In this document: positions 15,176-24,854 of the stretch, piece by piece | Layout of the letters: each line of letters begins with the position of its first letter | Position numbering within the stretch: the stretch's first letter is position 1 | Assembly (NCBI GenBank): GCA_023388635.1 | Contig: JAEWFW010000059.1 | Coordinates: 1 to 62,417 of the forward strand | DNA from: Bacillota bacterium | Lineage (GTDB): Bacteria; Bacillota; Bacilli; Desulfuribacillales; Desulfuribacillaceae | Direction of reading: 5' to 3' | Length of the DNA: 62,417 nt | Notes under the pieces: generated by a model | What the model was told of the DNA's origin: nothing | What the model saw: the letters and a program-made list of their open reading frames with translations, nothing else | The model's database searches: none | Translations under genes and position numbers: made by a program

Positions 15176-17842
15176 ATGATGCAGGAAACTTTATATTCAC
15201 AAATACCGACGAAATACAGTCCTAAAGATATTGAGGAGAAGATTTATCAGTTTTGGCTTGACGGGCAGTACTTTAAGGCAGGCAAAGAGACCGATGCTGA
15301 TAAGGATCCGTTTACGATTGTCATCCCGCCGCCGAATGTCACGGCGAATTTGCATATTGGACATGCACTGAATAATACCTTGCAAGATATTCTGATTCGT
15401 TGGAAACGCATGCAGGGTTTTGACGTGCTGTGGCTGCCGGGAACTGACCATGCAGGGATTGCCACACAGAACCGCGTCGAGGGTATGTTGGCGCAAGAAG
15501 GGCTGTCACGCGAAGATGTCGGCAGAGAAGCGTTTCTCGAGAAGACATGGGAATGGAAAAATAAATACGGCGATATCATTATCAATCAATTGAAAAAAAT
15601 GGGCTGTTCTTGTGACTGGTCGAGAGAACGCTTTACGATGGATGAAGGCTGCTCGAAGGCTGTACGTGAGGTATTCGTTAGACTGTACGAGAAAGGGTTG
15701 TTATATCGCGGCAACTATATTGTCAACTGGTGTCCACGATGTGAGACGACATTATCCGATATTGAAGTAGAGCATGAAGACAAGGTCGGAACACTCACAC
15801 ATATTAAATATCCGCTAACTGACGGAAGCGGTTCGATTACTGTTGCGACGACGCGTCCTGAGACGATGTTGGGTGATGTGGCGATTGCCGTCCATCCGGA
15901 AGATGAGCGCTATAAACATGTGATCGGCAAAACGGTCATACTGCCGTTGATGAACCGGGAAATACCGATTGTCGCCGATGAGTATGTCGATTTGGAATTC
16001 GGTTCGGGAGCGGTAAAGATCACACCGGCACATGATCCGAATGACTTCGAAATCGGGATTCGTCATCAATTAAAGGCGATTTCTGTCATGGATGAACAAG
16101 GTAAGATGAATGAAAACGCCGGAGCGTTCGCCGGTATGGATCGCTATGAGGCGCGTAAGAAGGTTGTACAAGCATTGAAAGATTTGCATTTAATTGAGAA
16201 AATCGATGAACACAATCACTCGGTCGGTCATTGTTATCGTTGCCATACGGTGATTGAGCCATATTTATCTGATCAGTGGTTTGTCAGCATGAAACCGTTG
16301 GCGGAACCGGCAATCGAGATCGTCAAGCAGGGAGAAGTGCGCTTCGTGCCTGACCGTTTTACGAAAATATACCAGCATTGGATGGAGAATACACGCGATT
16401 GGTGTGTTTCCCGTCAGCTTTGGTGGGGACATCGCATACCGGCTTGGTACTGCCAGGATTGCAATGAAGTGGTTGTTGCCAGAGAGACACCGGATGTATG
16501 CCCTAAATGCGGCAGTACGCACTTAAAGCAAGATGAAGATGTATTGGATACGTGGTTTAGTTCCGCGTTATGGCCGTTCTCTACGTTAGGCTGGCCGGAG
16601 AATACAGAAGATTTACAGAAATATTACCCGACGGATGTTTTGATTACCGGTTACGATATTATTTATTTCTGGGTTGCACGGATGATTTTCAGCGGTCTGG
16701 AATTTATCGATCAGAAGCCATTCTCCGATGTGATCATCACAGGGCTTGTGCGCGATGCCGAGGGACGCAAGATGTCGAAGTCATTAGGGAACGGCGTCGA
16801 TCCACTGGAAGTAATTGAGCGCTTCGGAGCTGACGCAATGCGTTTTATGCTTGCCACAGGAACGACACCGGGCAACGACCAGCGGTTCCATTGGGACAAG
16901 GTGGAGAGTGCGCGCAATTTTGCCAATAAAATATGGAATGCGTCACGGTTTGTCATGCTGAATCTTGGGGATATGCAGCATGGAGATGTCTGCTTAGAAG
17001 GGAAGATGCAGACAACGGATCAATGGATTCTTCACCGCTTGAATGAGACAGCACAGACGTTTAACAAACTATTGACGCGTTATGAATTTGGCGAAGCGGG
17101 CAGAGTGCTGTATGATTTTATTTGGAGTGACTATTGCGACTGGTATATAGAATTGGCGAAATTGACGCTTAACGGCGAAGACGAACAGGCAAAACAGATG
17201 ACGAAATCGGTGCTGTGCCATGTCCTTGATAGTATCTTGAGATTGTTGCATCCATATATGCCATATATTACGGAAGAAATTTGGCAGCATGTCCCTCATC
17301 AAGGGGAAGCGTTGGTGATTGCCGAGTTCCCTGAATATCAGGAAAAATATAATTTTCAAGAGGCTGCGGCACAAATGAACATCTTGATGGATGCAGTGCG
17401 CAATGTGCGGAATGTCCGCGCGGAAATGAATGTACCGCCGAGTAAGAAAGTCAATATGTTGATCAAACCGAATTCGCTTGCGATGCAGACGATTTTTGCC
17501 GAAGGCAAGCGGTTACTCGTCGGACTTTGCAATGCGGAATCACTGGATATCGATGTGGATTTGGAGATGCCGGATAATGCCGTGTCTGCCGTGCTGGAAG
17601 GCGGACAGTTATACATGCCGCTTGATGGGTTGATCGATACGGCAAAGGAAATCGCCAGACTGGAGAAAGAACAAGAGAAATTGCTGGCGGAAGTGGACAG
17701 AATTGTCAAGAAATTACAAAATGAAAGTTTCGTATCGAAAGCACCGGCGCATGTGATTGAGCAAGAAAAAATAAAGCAACAGGGTTACCAAGAGAAATTA
17801 GATCAAGTGGAAGAACGAATTGCGCAACTGCGACAAGCATAA
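15176..17842 (+). CDS. valS: Valyl-tRNA synthetase
   Basis: Class I aminoacyl-tRNA synthetase charging tRNA-Val, with editing of threonine. The roughly 888-residue protein has PPPNVTANLHIGHALNN (HIGH motif) near residue 45, a CP1 editing domain (ATTRPETMLGDVAIAVHP near 220), GRKMSKSLGNGVDP (KMSKS) near 525, and a C-terminal coiled coil (LEKEQEKLLAEVDRIVKKL). The RBS GGAGGGG at 15166-15172 precedes ATGs at 15176 and 15179; either could be used, and the TTG at 15164 overlaps the RBS. Expression is governed by the valine T-box directly upstream. tRNA-Val(GAC) is also encoded in this window. Confidence 0.97.
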   Translation: MMQETLYSQIPTKYSPKDIEEKIYQFWLDGQYFKAGKETDADKDPFTIVIPPPNVTANLHIGHALNNTLQDILIRWKRMQGFDVLWLPGTDHAGIATQNRVEGMLAQEGLSREDVGREAFLEKTWEWKNKYGDIIINQLKKMGCSCDWSRERFTMDEGCSKAVREVFVRLYEKGLLYRGNYIVNWCPRCETTLSDIEVEHEDKVGTLTHIKYPLTDGSGSITVATTRPETMLGDVAIAVHPEDERYKHVIGKTVILPLMNREIPIVADEYVDLEFGSGAVKITPAHDPNDFEIGIRHQLKAISVMDEQGKMNENAGAFAGMDRYEARKKVVQALKDLHLIEKIDEHNHSVGHCYRCHTVIEPYLSDQWFVSMKPLAEPAIEIVKQGEVRFVPDRFTKIYQHWMENTRDWCVSRQLWWGHRIPAWYCQDCNEVVVARETPDVCPKCGSTHLKQDEDVLDTWFSSALWPFSTLGWPENTEDLQKYYPTDVLITGYDIIYFWVARMIFSGLEFIDQKPFSDVIITGLVRDAEGRKMSKSLGNGVDPLEVIERFGADAMRFMLATGTTPGNDQRFHWDKVESARNFANKIWNASRFVMLNLGDMQHGDVCLEGKMQTTDQWILHRLNETAQTFNKLLTRYEFGEAGRVLYDFIWSDYCDWYIELAKLTLNGEDEQAKQMTKSVLCHVLDSILRLLHPYMPYITEEIWQHVPHQGEALVIAEFPEYQEKYNFQEAAAQMNILMDAVRNVRNVRAEMNVPPSKKVNMLIKPNSLAMQTIFAEGKRLLVGLCNAESLDIDVDLEMPDNAVSAVLEGGQLYMPLDGLIDTAKEIARLEKEQEKLLAEVDRIVKKLQNESFVSKAPAHVIEQEKIKQQGYQEKLDQVEERIAQLRQA

Positions 17843-17902
17843 TCGTCATCAGTAATGTCATGAGTGCTCGTTGCGATAATATACTATAATGAGGTACAGA
17901 TC

Positions 17903-19261
17903 ATGCCAGAACAATTGTCATTTCGGACACAGAGAGATGTTATTGAGTGGATACAGTCTTTTCAGCGTTTCGGCATCAAACCGGGTTTAGAACGTGTGCG
18001 GTGGTTGCTGGAGCAACTGGGGAATCCACATTTGCAGCTCAAAATTATTCATGTTGCCGGCACGAACGGCAAAGGTTCAACATGCAAATATTTGACGAGC
18101 GCATTGAGTGCTAACGGCTACCAGGTAGGGTTATTTACTTCGCCCTATCTGGAAGCGTTCAATAATCGGATCGCCATCAATCATGAAGATATCGATGAGC
18201 GACAGTTGTGTGCAGTGGCGGAACGGATTTGTGAACTGCTGCCTAATATGCCGGAGGCAGCTTATGGACATGTGACGGAATTTGAAATTATCACTGTCCT
18301 GGCATTGCTGTACTATTTTCAGCAGAATGTCGATTTTGTCGTCATGGAAACGGGACTTGGCGGTAGGCTTGATGCGACAAATGTGGTTGAACCGATTATT
18401 TCTGTTATCACCAATATCGGATATGACCATATACATATACTAGGTTCTAGCCTACGCGAAATTGCCCAGGAAAAGGCAGGCATTATAAAATCAGGAATTC
18501 CTGTGATCAGTGGCGTCAAGCAGCCGGAAGCGGCAGAAGTGATTCGCAGCGTCAGTCATGTGGAAAAATCGCAGCTCTATGAATTAGGCAGTGATTTTCA
18601 TAATAAGATAGACAGTATTGACCTTGAAAGTATGACAATTTCTTTCGATTTTCAAGGAAATCCGTTGTTAAGTCGTGGGTTGTGGTCAACGCAGTTAGTG
18701 GCGGCGTATCAAGCAGATAATCTGTCGCTGGCTTTAGCGACATTATATGTGCTGCAGGAGCGACAGCAGATTGCAATTCAGGCGGACCGCACCAATGAAG
18801 GGATCGGCAATGCTGTATGGGTAGGACGTTTTGAAATTATGCAGCGTTCTCCAGTGGTAATTGCTGACGGGGCACACAATCCGGAAGGATTTGCGGCATT
18901 GATTGGTGCGCTGGAGCGACAGTTTGGAAAAGACAAAAAATATATTTGGTGTGTCGGATTTTTGCGTGACAAAGAAATTGAAAAGATGATCCAGTGCATG
19001 ATAGAATATGCATCGATCGTTGTCACGACAAGACCTGCCAGCGAGCGTAGTGCAGATCCTGTTCAATTGTTGGAAGACATCGCTGAGCAGATCGCCGCTG
19101 TCAAAGAAGATAGAGACAGTATTGCGTTATATGCATATGCGGAAATAGATCAAGCAGTGGAAGCGACGATAGGGATGGCACAGGAAGACGATATCGTATG
19201 TCTGGCAGGGTCATTGTATATGATATCAGAAGCACGCAAATGGTGGACGAATAAAAGATAG
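17903..19261 (+). CDS. folC: Folylpolyglutamate synthase / dihydrofolate synthase
   Basis: Mur-ligase-family ATP enzyme that adds glutamate to folates (and to dihydropteroate if bifunctional). The 452-residue protein shows HVAGTNGKGSTCKYL (P-loop) near residue 55, the LFTSPYLEAFNNRI substrate loop, METGLGGRLDATN, and ADGAHNPEGFAAL in the C-terminal domain. I start at ATG 17903, behind GAGGTACAG; the GTG at 17864 would add 13 poorly conserved residues. The order valS-folC is conserved with B. subtilis. It is followed by murC 14 bases later. Confidence 0.95.
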   Translation: MPEQLSFRTQRDVIEWIQSFQRFGIKPGLERVRWLLEQLGNPHLQLKIIHVAGTNGKGSTCKYLTSALSANGYQVGLFTSPYLEAFNNRIAINHEDIDERQLCAVAERICELLPNMPEAAYGHVTEFEIITVLALLYYFQQNVDFVVMETGLGGRLDATNVVEPIISVITNIGYDHIHILGSSLREIAQEKAGIIKSGIPVISGVKQPEAAEVIRSVSHVEKSQLYELGSDFHNKIDSIDLESMTISFDFQGNPLLSRGLWSTQLVAAYQADNLSLALATLYVLQERQQIAIQADRTNEGIGNAVWVGRFEIMQRSPVVIADGAHNPEGFAALIGALERQFGKDKKYIWCVGFLRDKEIEKMIQCMIEYASIVVTTRPASERSADPVQLLEDIAEQIAAVKEDRDSIALYAYAEIDQAVEATIGMAQEDDIVCLAGSLYMISEARKWWTNKR

Positions 19262-19275
19262 AGGTTGGTGGAAGT

Positions 19276-20655
19276 GTGAACAATTCACAAAAGTTACATT
19301 TTGTCGGGATTGGCGGTTATGGCATGAGCGCCATTGCAAAGGTCATGTTAGATTGGGGATTTACGGTATCCGGGTCGGATGTCGTAGAGAAAGAGTTGAC
19401 GGCAAGGCTTCGCTCCCAGGGGGCACAGGTCTATCTTGGACATGATCAACAACATGTTATAGGCGCTGATTTGGTTATTTACTCTAGTGATATTCCGAAA
19501 GACAATGTCGAGTTAATCGCAGCACTTGAAAATAAAATACCGTTGATACACAGATCGGAAATGCTGGCGAAAATTCTCAATCAAAGGGATGGAATCACAG
19601 TTGCCGGGGCTCATGGCAAGACGACGACCAGTTCGATGATTGCGTATATTATGGAACGGGGAAACCAAGATCCAACATACGTCATCGGCGGGGAAGTCAT
19701 GGGTTTGAACAACAATGCGAAAGCTGGACAAAGCAACTATGTCATCGCCGAGGCTGATGAAAGTGACGGCAGTTTTTTGAATTATTTTCCGAAAATCGCC
19801 GTGATAACCAACATTGAGCCAGATCATTTGGAGAATTATGACGGTAAATTTGAAAATCTAAAAGCTGCATACAAAAAATATTTGCACCAAGTTCGTACTG
19901 ACGGTTGTGTGATTATCAATGACGAAGATTTATATACGAAGGAAATGGTTGATGATTTGGAATGCAATGTGATCACGTTTGGTCTTTCCAATCAAGCGGA
20001 TTATTATGTCAGTGATATCCAGCAATCGGGGCGACGGATTTCTTTCGATTTATTTGAAAGACAGAATTTACTCGGTACGATCCATTTGCAGATCCCAGGC
20101 AAACATAATGTGCTCAATGCGGCATCGGCTGTGATTGCTTGTATGCAAGCAGGAATGTCGTTCGAGCAAATTCAGGAGCAGTTAGAAAGTTTTCATGGGG
20201 CGAAGCGGCGCTTTACCGTCATGGGCGAGCGACATGGAATTACGATTGTCGATGACTATGCACATCATCCTACAGAAATCAAAGCGACGTTAGCGGCGGC
20301 AAAGGCAAGCGGTAAGCATGTCATTGCTATATTCCAGCCACAGCGGTATTCAAGAACGTATTTTCTGTTTGAGGAATTTAGTAAAGCGTTTGCCGATGCC
20401 GATGAGTTATATGTTCTGGATATCTATTCTCCTGCCGGTGAGAAGAGGATCAATGGCGTCAACGCGCGGAAGTTGGTCGACTCGATTCGCAGCAATAGCC
20501 ACGCCCAGGCGAAATTTGTCGAAGACAGACAGCAGCTGATTGAGCAATTAAAAATTCAGGCAAAGCCCGGGGACCTCGTACTGACGATGGGCGCAGGCGA
20601 TATATGGAAGGCAGCCGCAGAATTGGCTAGCTATATCACCCAAGAAAATTATTGA
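19276..20655 (+). CDS. murC: UDP-N-acetylmuramate--L-alanine ligase
   Basis: Cytoplasmic peptidoglycan precursor synthesis: ATP-dependent addition of L-Ala to UDP-MurNAc. The 459-residue protein has the UDP-binding Rossmann start FVGIGGYGMSAIAKVM, the P-loop GAHGKTTTSSM near residue 113, the EADESDGSF and NIEPDHLENY motifs, and DDYAHHPTEIKATL near residue 325. The start is a GTG with GGTGGAAG close upstream. It probably shares a transcript with folC. murC does not sit at this position in B. subtilis. Confidence 0.96.
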   Translation: MNNSQKLHFVGIGGYGMSAIAKVMLDWGFTVSGSDVVEKELTARLRSQGAQVYLGHDQQHVIGADLVIYSSDIPKDNVELIAALENKIPLIHRSEMLAKILNQRDGITVAGAHGKTTTSSMIAYIMERGNQDPTYVIGGEVMGLNNNAKAGQSNYVIAEADESDGSFLNYFPKIAVITNIEPDHLENYDGKFENLKAAYKKYLHQVRTDGCVIINDEDLYTKEMVDDLECNVITFGLSNQADYYVSDIQQSGRRISFDLFERQNLLGTIHLQIPGKHNVLNAASAVIACMQAGMSFEQIQEQLESFHGAKRRFTVMGERHGITIVDDYAHHPTEIKATLAAAKASGKHVIAIFQPQRYSRTYFLFEEFSKAFADADELYVLDIYSPAGEKRINGVNARKLVDSIRSNSHAQAKFVEDRQQLIEQLKIQAKPGDLVLTMGAGDIWKAAAELASYITQENY

Positions 20656-20727
20656 AATTATGAGACAGGAAAATGTCTATTTGACGCGAATATTATCAAA
20701 TATAGTATCTAGAAGGGGACGAGGACT

Positions 20728-21636
20728 ATGAATAACGACAAGGGGATTTTATTAGAGACGGGTACAAACGAACTGGAAATTGTTGAGTTTAATTTAGGAA
20801 ACAGCAGTTTTGGTATTAACGTTATGAAAGTCAGAGAAATCGTTACTCCGCAGAAAATAACGACATTGCCAAACAGTCATCCAAATGCTGAAGGCGTCAT
20901 TCAGTTGCGTGGAGAAGTCGTTCCGATTATTGATTTGGCGAAAGCGATGTCGATTCCTCCGTCCGGTAATCCGCAAGAAGACCGTGTGATTATTTCTGAA
21001 TTTAATCAGATGAAGGTGGCGTTCCATGTTCATGGTGTCAGTCGCATTCATCGAATATCATGGGAACAAATTGAGAAACCGTCTGAATTTGCCGAATCGG
21101 ATAAAAGTTCGACGACGGGAATTATTAAAATGGATGACCGCCTGATTATACTTTTAGATTTTGAACGGATTGTTCTGGAAATGAGTCCGAAATCGGGGAT
21201 TAGCGTGGAAGCCGTCAAAGAGCTTGGGTATCGGCAACGCTCGGAAAAGCATATTGTGATTGCTGAGGATTCGACGATGTTGCGCGAATTGTTAAAGAGT
21301 ACGTTGAATGAAGCAGGATTCCACAATTTGCATTTTTATAACGACGGCAAATTAGCTTGGGAATATTTAGAGGAACTGTCTTCGAAATACGGAGATGGCA
21401 TTGCTGAGCATGTACAATTGGTCATCACCGATATCGAAATGCCGCAAATGGATGGACACCATCTGACGCGGAGAGTCAAAGAGCACCCGTATTTGCGCAA
21501 GCTGCCGGTGATCATTTTCTCGTCGTTGATCACAGATACGTTGCGGCATCGTGGTGAAGTAGTAGGTGCCAATGCGCAGGTCAGTAAACCGGAGATTAAT
21601 AAATTGGTGAAACACATTGACGGCTTGGTTTTATGA
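20728..21636 (+). CDS. cheV: CheV-type chemotaxis coupling protein (CheW-REC)
   Basis: Two-domain chemotaxis adaptor of 302 residues. Residues about 12-160 are a CheW-like coupling domain (EIVEFNLGNSSFGINVMKVREIV ... LRGEVVPIIDLAKAM) that bridges receptors and CheA. Residues about 172-302 are a receiver domain with VIAEDSTMLRELL, the phosphoacceptor aspartate in VITDIEMPQMDGHHL, and a conserved lysine in QVSKPEINKLV. In B. subtilis, CheV phosphorylation drives adaptation. AAGGGGACGAGG serves as RBS. No other chemotaxis gene is nearby, so it acts with components encoded elsewhere. Confidence 0.92.
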   Translation: MNNDKGILLETGTNELEIVEFNLGNSSFGINVMKVREIVTPQKITTLPNSHPNAEGVIQLRGEVVPIIDLAKAMSIPPSGNPQEDRVIISEFNQMKVAFHVHGVSRIHRISWEQIEKPSEFAESDKSSTTGIIKMDDRLIILLDFERIVLEMSPKSGISVEAVKELGYRQRSEKHIVIAEDSTMLRELLKSTLNEAGFHNLHFYNDGKLAWEYLEELSSKYGDGIAEHVQLVITDIEMPQMDGHHLTRRVKEHPYLRKLPVIIFSSLITDTLRHRGEVVGANAQVSKPEINKLVKHIDGLVL

Positions 21637-21722
21637 TTCTGCTTATTTCGACAATTTGATTAAAGGAAATGCAGTTTTTTTGTCGAATAAGACAACGGAG
21701 TTTATGCAAAAGGGGGCAGTCA

Positions 21723-22499
21723 ATGGGATATTATTATGGGATATACGTTACCGGTGTCATTATAACGTATCTTTTGTTACATAAACGTATTCATATGCTT
21801 CGTCAAACATCCGGAAAAGTTTCCTTTTGGTCCGCAGCGCTCTTGGGGCTTGTGACTCCATTTGTATTTGAGCGTTCTCAGTTACTTACAGCATCATTGA
21901 TATATATTGCTGTGGCGGCTATACTGGCGGGTGTATTGAGCAGAAGTTCAGCGTCTAACCTCAAAACGATCGCTGATAGCGCACTAAACAAATCGGATGT
22001 GGACAATCTATCGAGCGAGACGGTCGCACATCAGCCAACGAAAACAATTGTCCAACCACCGAGCAGAACGGTCGAGCAACAGCCAAACGAACTGGCTGAT
22101 CAACGGCAAAGTGAGACGATTGTGCAACAGCCAAATGAAATGGCTGATCAGCAGTTAGCTGCGACCGCTGCCCAGCAGCCAAGCGAGACGCTTGACCTAC
22201 AGCCGGTTAATGCGATTGAGCAAGTCTTTGAGGAATTGCTGCAATTGAAAACGGCACATCAATATGATCATGCTATTCAGCTAGCGGACAAGTTACAAAA
22301 AGCGGCGAATGTACCTACGCATATTCGTCAACTGATGACAATGGAATTGGCAGATTTCTATTTGGAGAAATTAGAATATGTGAAGGCGTTGGAACAATTG
22401 CAATATATATCTACCCTTGGAGAACTTTCGGAAGATGTGCGTGAGTACATCTGCATACAAACAGAAGCCATTGAATCGATGATGAAACAGCCAAGTTAG
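21723..22499 (+). CDS. Membrane protein with Gln-rich linker and C-terminal TPR-like helices, unknown function
   Basis: I do not recognise this 258-residue protein. Three hydrophobic segments (about residues 3-19, 33-50 and 57-73) anchor it in the membrane. Residues about 80-165 are a low-complexity linker of short repeats around QQPNE/QPSET, and the C-terminal 90 residues are amphipathic helices resembling one or two TPR units (QYDHAIQLADKLQKAA ... YVKALEQLQYISTLG). The start at 21723 follows AAGGGGGC; the frame from 21669 overlaps the RBS. It lies 86 bases after cheV and 42 before a PRC-barrel gene, so it may share a transcript with both. Confidence 0.65.
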   Translation: MGYYYGIYVTGVIITYLLLHKRIHMLRQTSGKVSFWSAALLGLVTPFVFERSQLLTASLIYIAVAAILAGVLSRSSASNLKTIADSALNKSDVDNLSSETVAHQPTKTIVQPPSRTVEQQPNELADQRQSETIVQQPNEMADQQLAATAAQQPSETLDLQPVNAIEQVFEELLQLKTAHQYDHAIQLADKLQKAANVPTHIRQLMTMELADFYLEKLEYVKALEQLQYISTLGELSEDVREYICIQTEAIESMMKQPS

Positions 22500-22541
22500 G
22501 CAAAGGATTAAATAGAAAAATGAAAAGGGAGCGGTACGCAA

Positions 22542-23453
22542 ATGAAAAAGAGCACAGATATAGTGAATCTGCCTGTTTTCAGTATCAGCGAAGGCAAAGA
22601 AGTGGGACATGTTAGTAGCTTGCTGATTAACGCGGAGAAGGGCACAGTCGATTATATGATTGTCAAAACGGCGAGCCTCGAATTTGGCATTAAAGCGGTT
22701 CCGTTTGAAAAAATCGAGGGAATTGGAGATTATGCGGTGACGATTGAAAATGAGGGAGTGATTGTCGAACTCTCGAACGTTCCTTCCGCCCATGAAATGC
22801 TGACAAAAAATGTACAATTGATTGGCAGCAAGATCATCAGTAAAAAAGGTTCGTTATTGGGACAAGTCGGTGAGTATTATTTGGACAATATTTCCGGAAA
22901 AATTCTCGGAAGTATGTTGATGATCAGTGACAAAACGTCTGTAGATCAAATTGTGCTGGCTGAGCATGTCGTTACTTATGGTAAAGAAGTTGTGATCGTA
23001 CAAGAGGATATTCTTGAAAAATTGGTGAGTTACCAAACATTTATTGATAAGGTTGCAGATTCAGAAAAAAAGCATGATGGGACTGTAGTTATGTCAACAG
23101 CGCAAGCAACGGTTACAGTTCCTGAACATACGCTACATGCAGGCGCTGATTTCGTTGCCGTGACGACGGAGGTCAAGACGGCGATTGCCGAAGAGAAAGT
23201 TACCAATATAGTCGACAACGTGACGAATATATATGAGGCGACGATTGCCAAAGAAGAGTTTGATGCCAGACGCCAATTAGAAGACCGCCATATTCTATTC
23301 ATGATGGGTAAACGTTTGACAAAAGACTTTTTTGGTGAGAACGGCGAAGTCTTGATTCCTAAGGATACATTGCTTACGGAAGAATTAATCTTGCGTGTGA
23401 AGGCATTGGGAAGCAGTAAACTGCTTGAATTGAGCATGAGTGTCGGCGAATAA
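22542..23453 (+). CDS. Double PRC-barrel domain protein
   Basis: A 303-residue soluble protein with two N-terminal PRC-barrel modules: residues about 8-80 (LPVFSISEGKEVGHVSSLLI) and about 90-165 (NVQLIGSKIISKKGSLLGQVG). PRC barrels occur in ribosome maturation factor RimM and in photosynthetic H subunits as small binding modules. A linker follows, then a conserved-looking C-terminal module (LFMMGKRLTKDFFGENGEVLIPKDTLLTEELI). No enzymatic motif is seen. RBS AAAGGGAGC lies about 8 bases upstream. The stop is 13 bases before the next gene, so it is coupled to the VanW-like protein. Function unknown. Confidence 0.75.
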   Translation: MKKSTDIVNLPVFSISEGKEVGHVSSLLINAEKGTVDYMIVKTASLEFGIKAVPFEKIEGIGDYAVTIENEGVIVELSNVPSAHEMLTKNVQLIGSKIISKKGSLLGQVGEYYLDNISGKILGSMLMISDKTSVDQIVLAEHVVTYGKEVVIVQEDILEKLVSYQTFIDKVADSEKKHDGTVVMSTAQATVTVPEHTLHAGADFVAVTTEVKTAIAEEKVTNIVDNVTNIYEATIAKEEFDARRQLEDRHILFMMGKRLTKDFFGENGEVLIPKDTLLTEELILRVKALGSSKLLELSMSVGE

Positions 23454-23466
23454 TATGGAGGAAAAA

Positions 23467-24759
23467 ATGGAATATAAAACGCGTACAAAATCTGCTGTAA
23501 CGCTTTTTATTATCTTTTTGATTCCGTTATTGATCATAAGCAATGGGGCTTTGATGATTTCAGAGCAAGTCGCTGCAGTTGATGATCAGGTTTTAATCAT
23601 GCGCCACGATTTTTCGGTTGCAGGGATTCCATTGATCAATATGGATCGACAGCAGGTGGCACAAGCAGTGGAGCAGGCAGTTGCTGGTATCCGGGACCAA
23701 GATATTCATATTATTGTCGAAGATTATCAATGGACACTGGAAGCCGCGGATTTAGGCGTCGTATATGATGTGGATGCGACCGTAAAAGAAATTTTTTCCG
23801 TAACGGGCTTATCTAGCAGACAGCATATCCCTTTAGTAGTCAATTATGATAGAGCTACATTGAAAAAACAGTTAGAAGAAATTGCTCAAACAGTCGATGT
23901 GTCTGCTATAGATGCCGAGGTCATATTACGCGGGAACCAGATCGAGAAGACTTCTGAACAGATTGGTAAAAAATTAAATATTGAAAGTACCATGCACGCT
24001 GTTCATTCCTTACTGGCAAATGGCTTGCAAGAGAATGTCATCAATGTGGCTTTGCAACCGGTCGTTCCTAAGGTGACAGCTGCGGATATCAGAAGTATCG
24101 ATAAACATTTTATGAGATTCGCTACTACGGTTAATCAGCAAGATGAAAATCGTATTCATAATATACGGCGCGCAGTCGCATTGCTGCATCCGCTGCTGAT
24201 TGAGCCGGAAGAGACGATTTCCTTTAACCAATTGGCGGCTCCCTACACGGAGGAGAACGGTTATATAAAGGCACCAGTGTTCAGTGAGCAAGCTATCACT
24301 GATGGAATTGGCGGTGGAGTATGTCAGTTATCAAGTACATTGTTTGCGGCAGCGGCTCATGCGGGTTTGGATTTTCCAGAACACCACAATCACTCACGGA
24401 ATGTTCAGTATATTCCTGCCGGCTATGATGCGACTGTCAGCAATGTAGCGGAAGATTTAAAAGTGTATAATTCTCTGAAAAAGAATGTGTATATTAGGCT
24501 TACTTATGATGCACCGGAAGTGATCGTAGACGTTTTTGGGAATCATATAGATTATCGTGATTATTCTTTATTTATTAAAAACGATCACCCTGTGCAGTAT
24601 CATGAAAGTCGTATGGATGATACGAGTTACCGTGGAGAATTGTATCGCAAATGGCTTGATGGAGAAGCGTGGCATGAACAGAAGATCATAGATTTTTACT
24701 ACCCACCTGCAACAAAGGACTCAGGAACGGATCGCAAACAACAGCTAGGATTTAAATAG
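23467..24759 (+). CDS. VanW-family protein with N-terminal membrane anchor
   Basis: A 430-residue secreted or membrane-anchored protein with one hydrophobic helix near residues 8-30. Residues about 50-200 resemble the putative peptidoglycan-binding domain that often precedes VanW (YoaR-like). The VanW core runs from about 225 to 370, with EETISFNQLAAPYTEENGY, ITDGIGGGVCQLSSTLFAAA (conserved Cys) and HNHSRNVQYIPAGYDATV. VanW is named from vancomycin-resistance clusters but its activity is unknown; no other van gene is present. The ATG at 23467 has GGAGG six bases upstream; earlier in-frame ATGs overlap the previous gene or the RBS. Its stop is next to a riboswitch candidate. Confidence 0.85.
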   Translation: MEYKTRTKSAVTLFIIFLIPLLIISNGALMISEQVAAVDDQVLIMRHDFSVAGIPLINMDRQQVAQAVEQAVAGIRDQDIHIIVEDYQWTLEAADLGVVYDVDATVKEIFSVTGLSSRQHIPLVVNYDRATLKKQLEEIAQTVDVSAIDAEVILRGNQIEKTSEQIGKKLNIESTMHAVHSLLANGLQENVINVALQPVVPKVTAADIRSIDKHFMRFATTVNQQDENRIHNIRRAVALLHPLLIEPEETISFNQLAAPYTEENGYIKAPVFSEQAITDGIGGGVCQLSSTLFAAAAHAGLDFPEHHNHSRNVQYIPAGYDATVSNVAEDLKVYNSLKKNVYIRLTYDAPEVIVDVFGNHIDYRDYSLFIKNDHPVQYHESRMDDTSYRGELYRKWLDGEAWHEQKIIDFYYPPATKDSGTDRKQQLGFK

Positions 24760-24760
24760 G

Positions 24761-24854
24761 GTGTGATGAACTCTAGTCTGTATTTGGTCACTTGGGCTAG
24801 ACGGAGCGAATAGTGAAACCGACTCACATGGATGATTTCATGGGGTCTTTTTTT
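24761..24854 (+). ncRNA. Candidate cyclic di-GMP-II riboswitch with overlapping terminator
   Basis: The core matches the c-di-GMP-II class: TGATGAA (24764-24770), GGTCACTTG (24786-24794), then a variable loop and AATAGTGAAACCGAC (24809-24823). Compared with the known Clostridium sequence as I remember it, the pseudoknot helix GCAC/GUGC is replaced by TCAC (24788-24791) / GTGA (24813-24816), a compensatory change. P1 may pair GTGTGA (24761-24766) with TCACAT (24824-24829). The same TCACAT is in the 5' arm of a terminator, GACTCACATG (24821-24830) with CATGGGGTC (24839-24847) and T7. Ligand binding should therefore block termination (ON switch). The P1 5' strand is shifted compared with the usual layout, so confidence is not full. 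Confidence 0.75.
24821..24854 (+). terminator. Terminator of the c-di-GMP-II riboswitch candidate
   Basis: GACTCACATG pairs with CATGGGGTC with one bulged A and one T-G pair, around an 8-base loop, followed by T7 (24848-24854). Its 5' arm is shared with the possible P1 3' strand of the aptamer. It may also terminate the upstream VanW transcript. Confidence 0.75.

Noticed and set aside
23467..24759. Vancomycin-resistance operon
   Set aside because: Only a VanW-family gene is present; there is no vanA/B ligase, vanH, vanX or vanRS, and VanW alone does not confer resistance.
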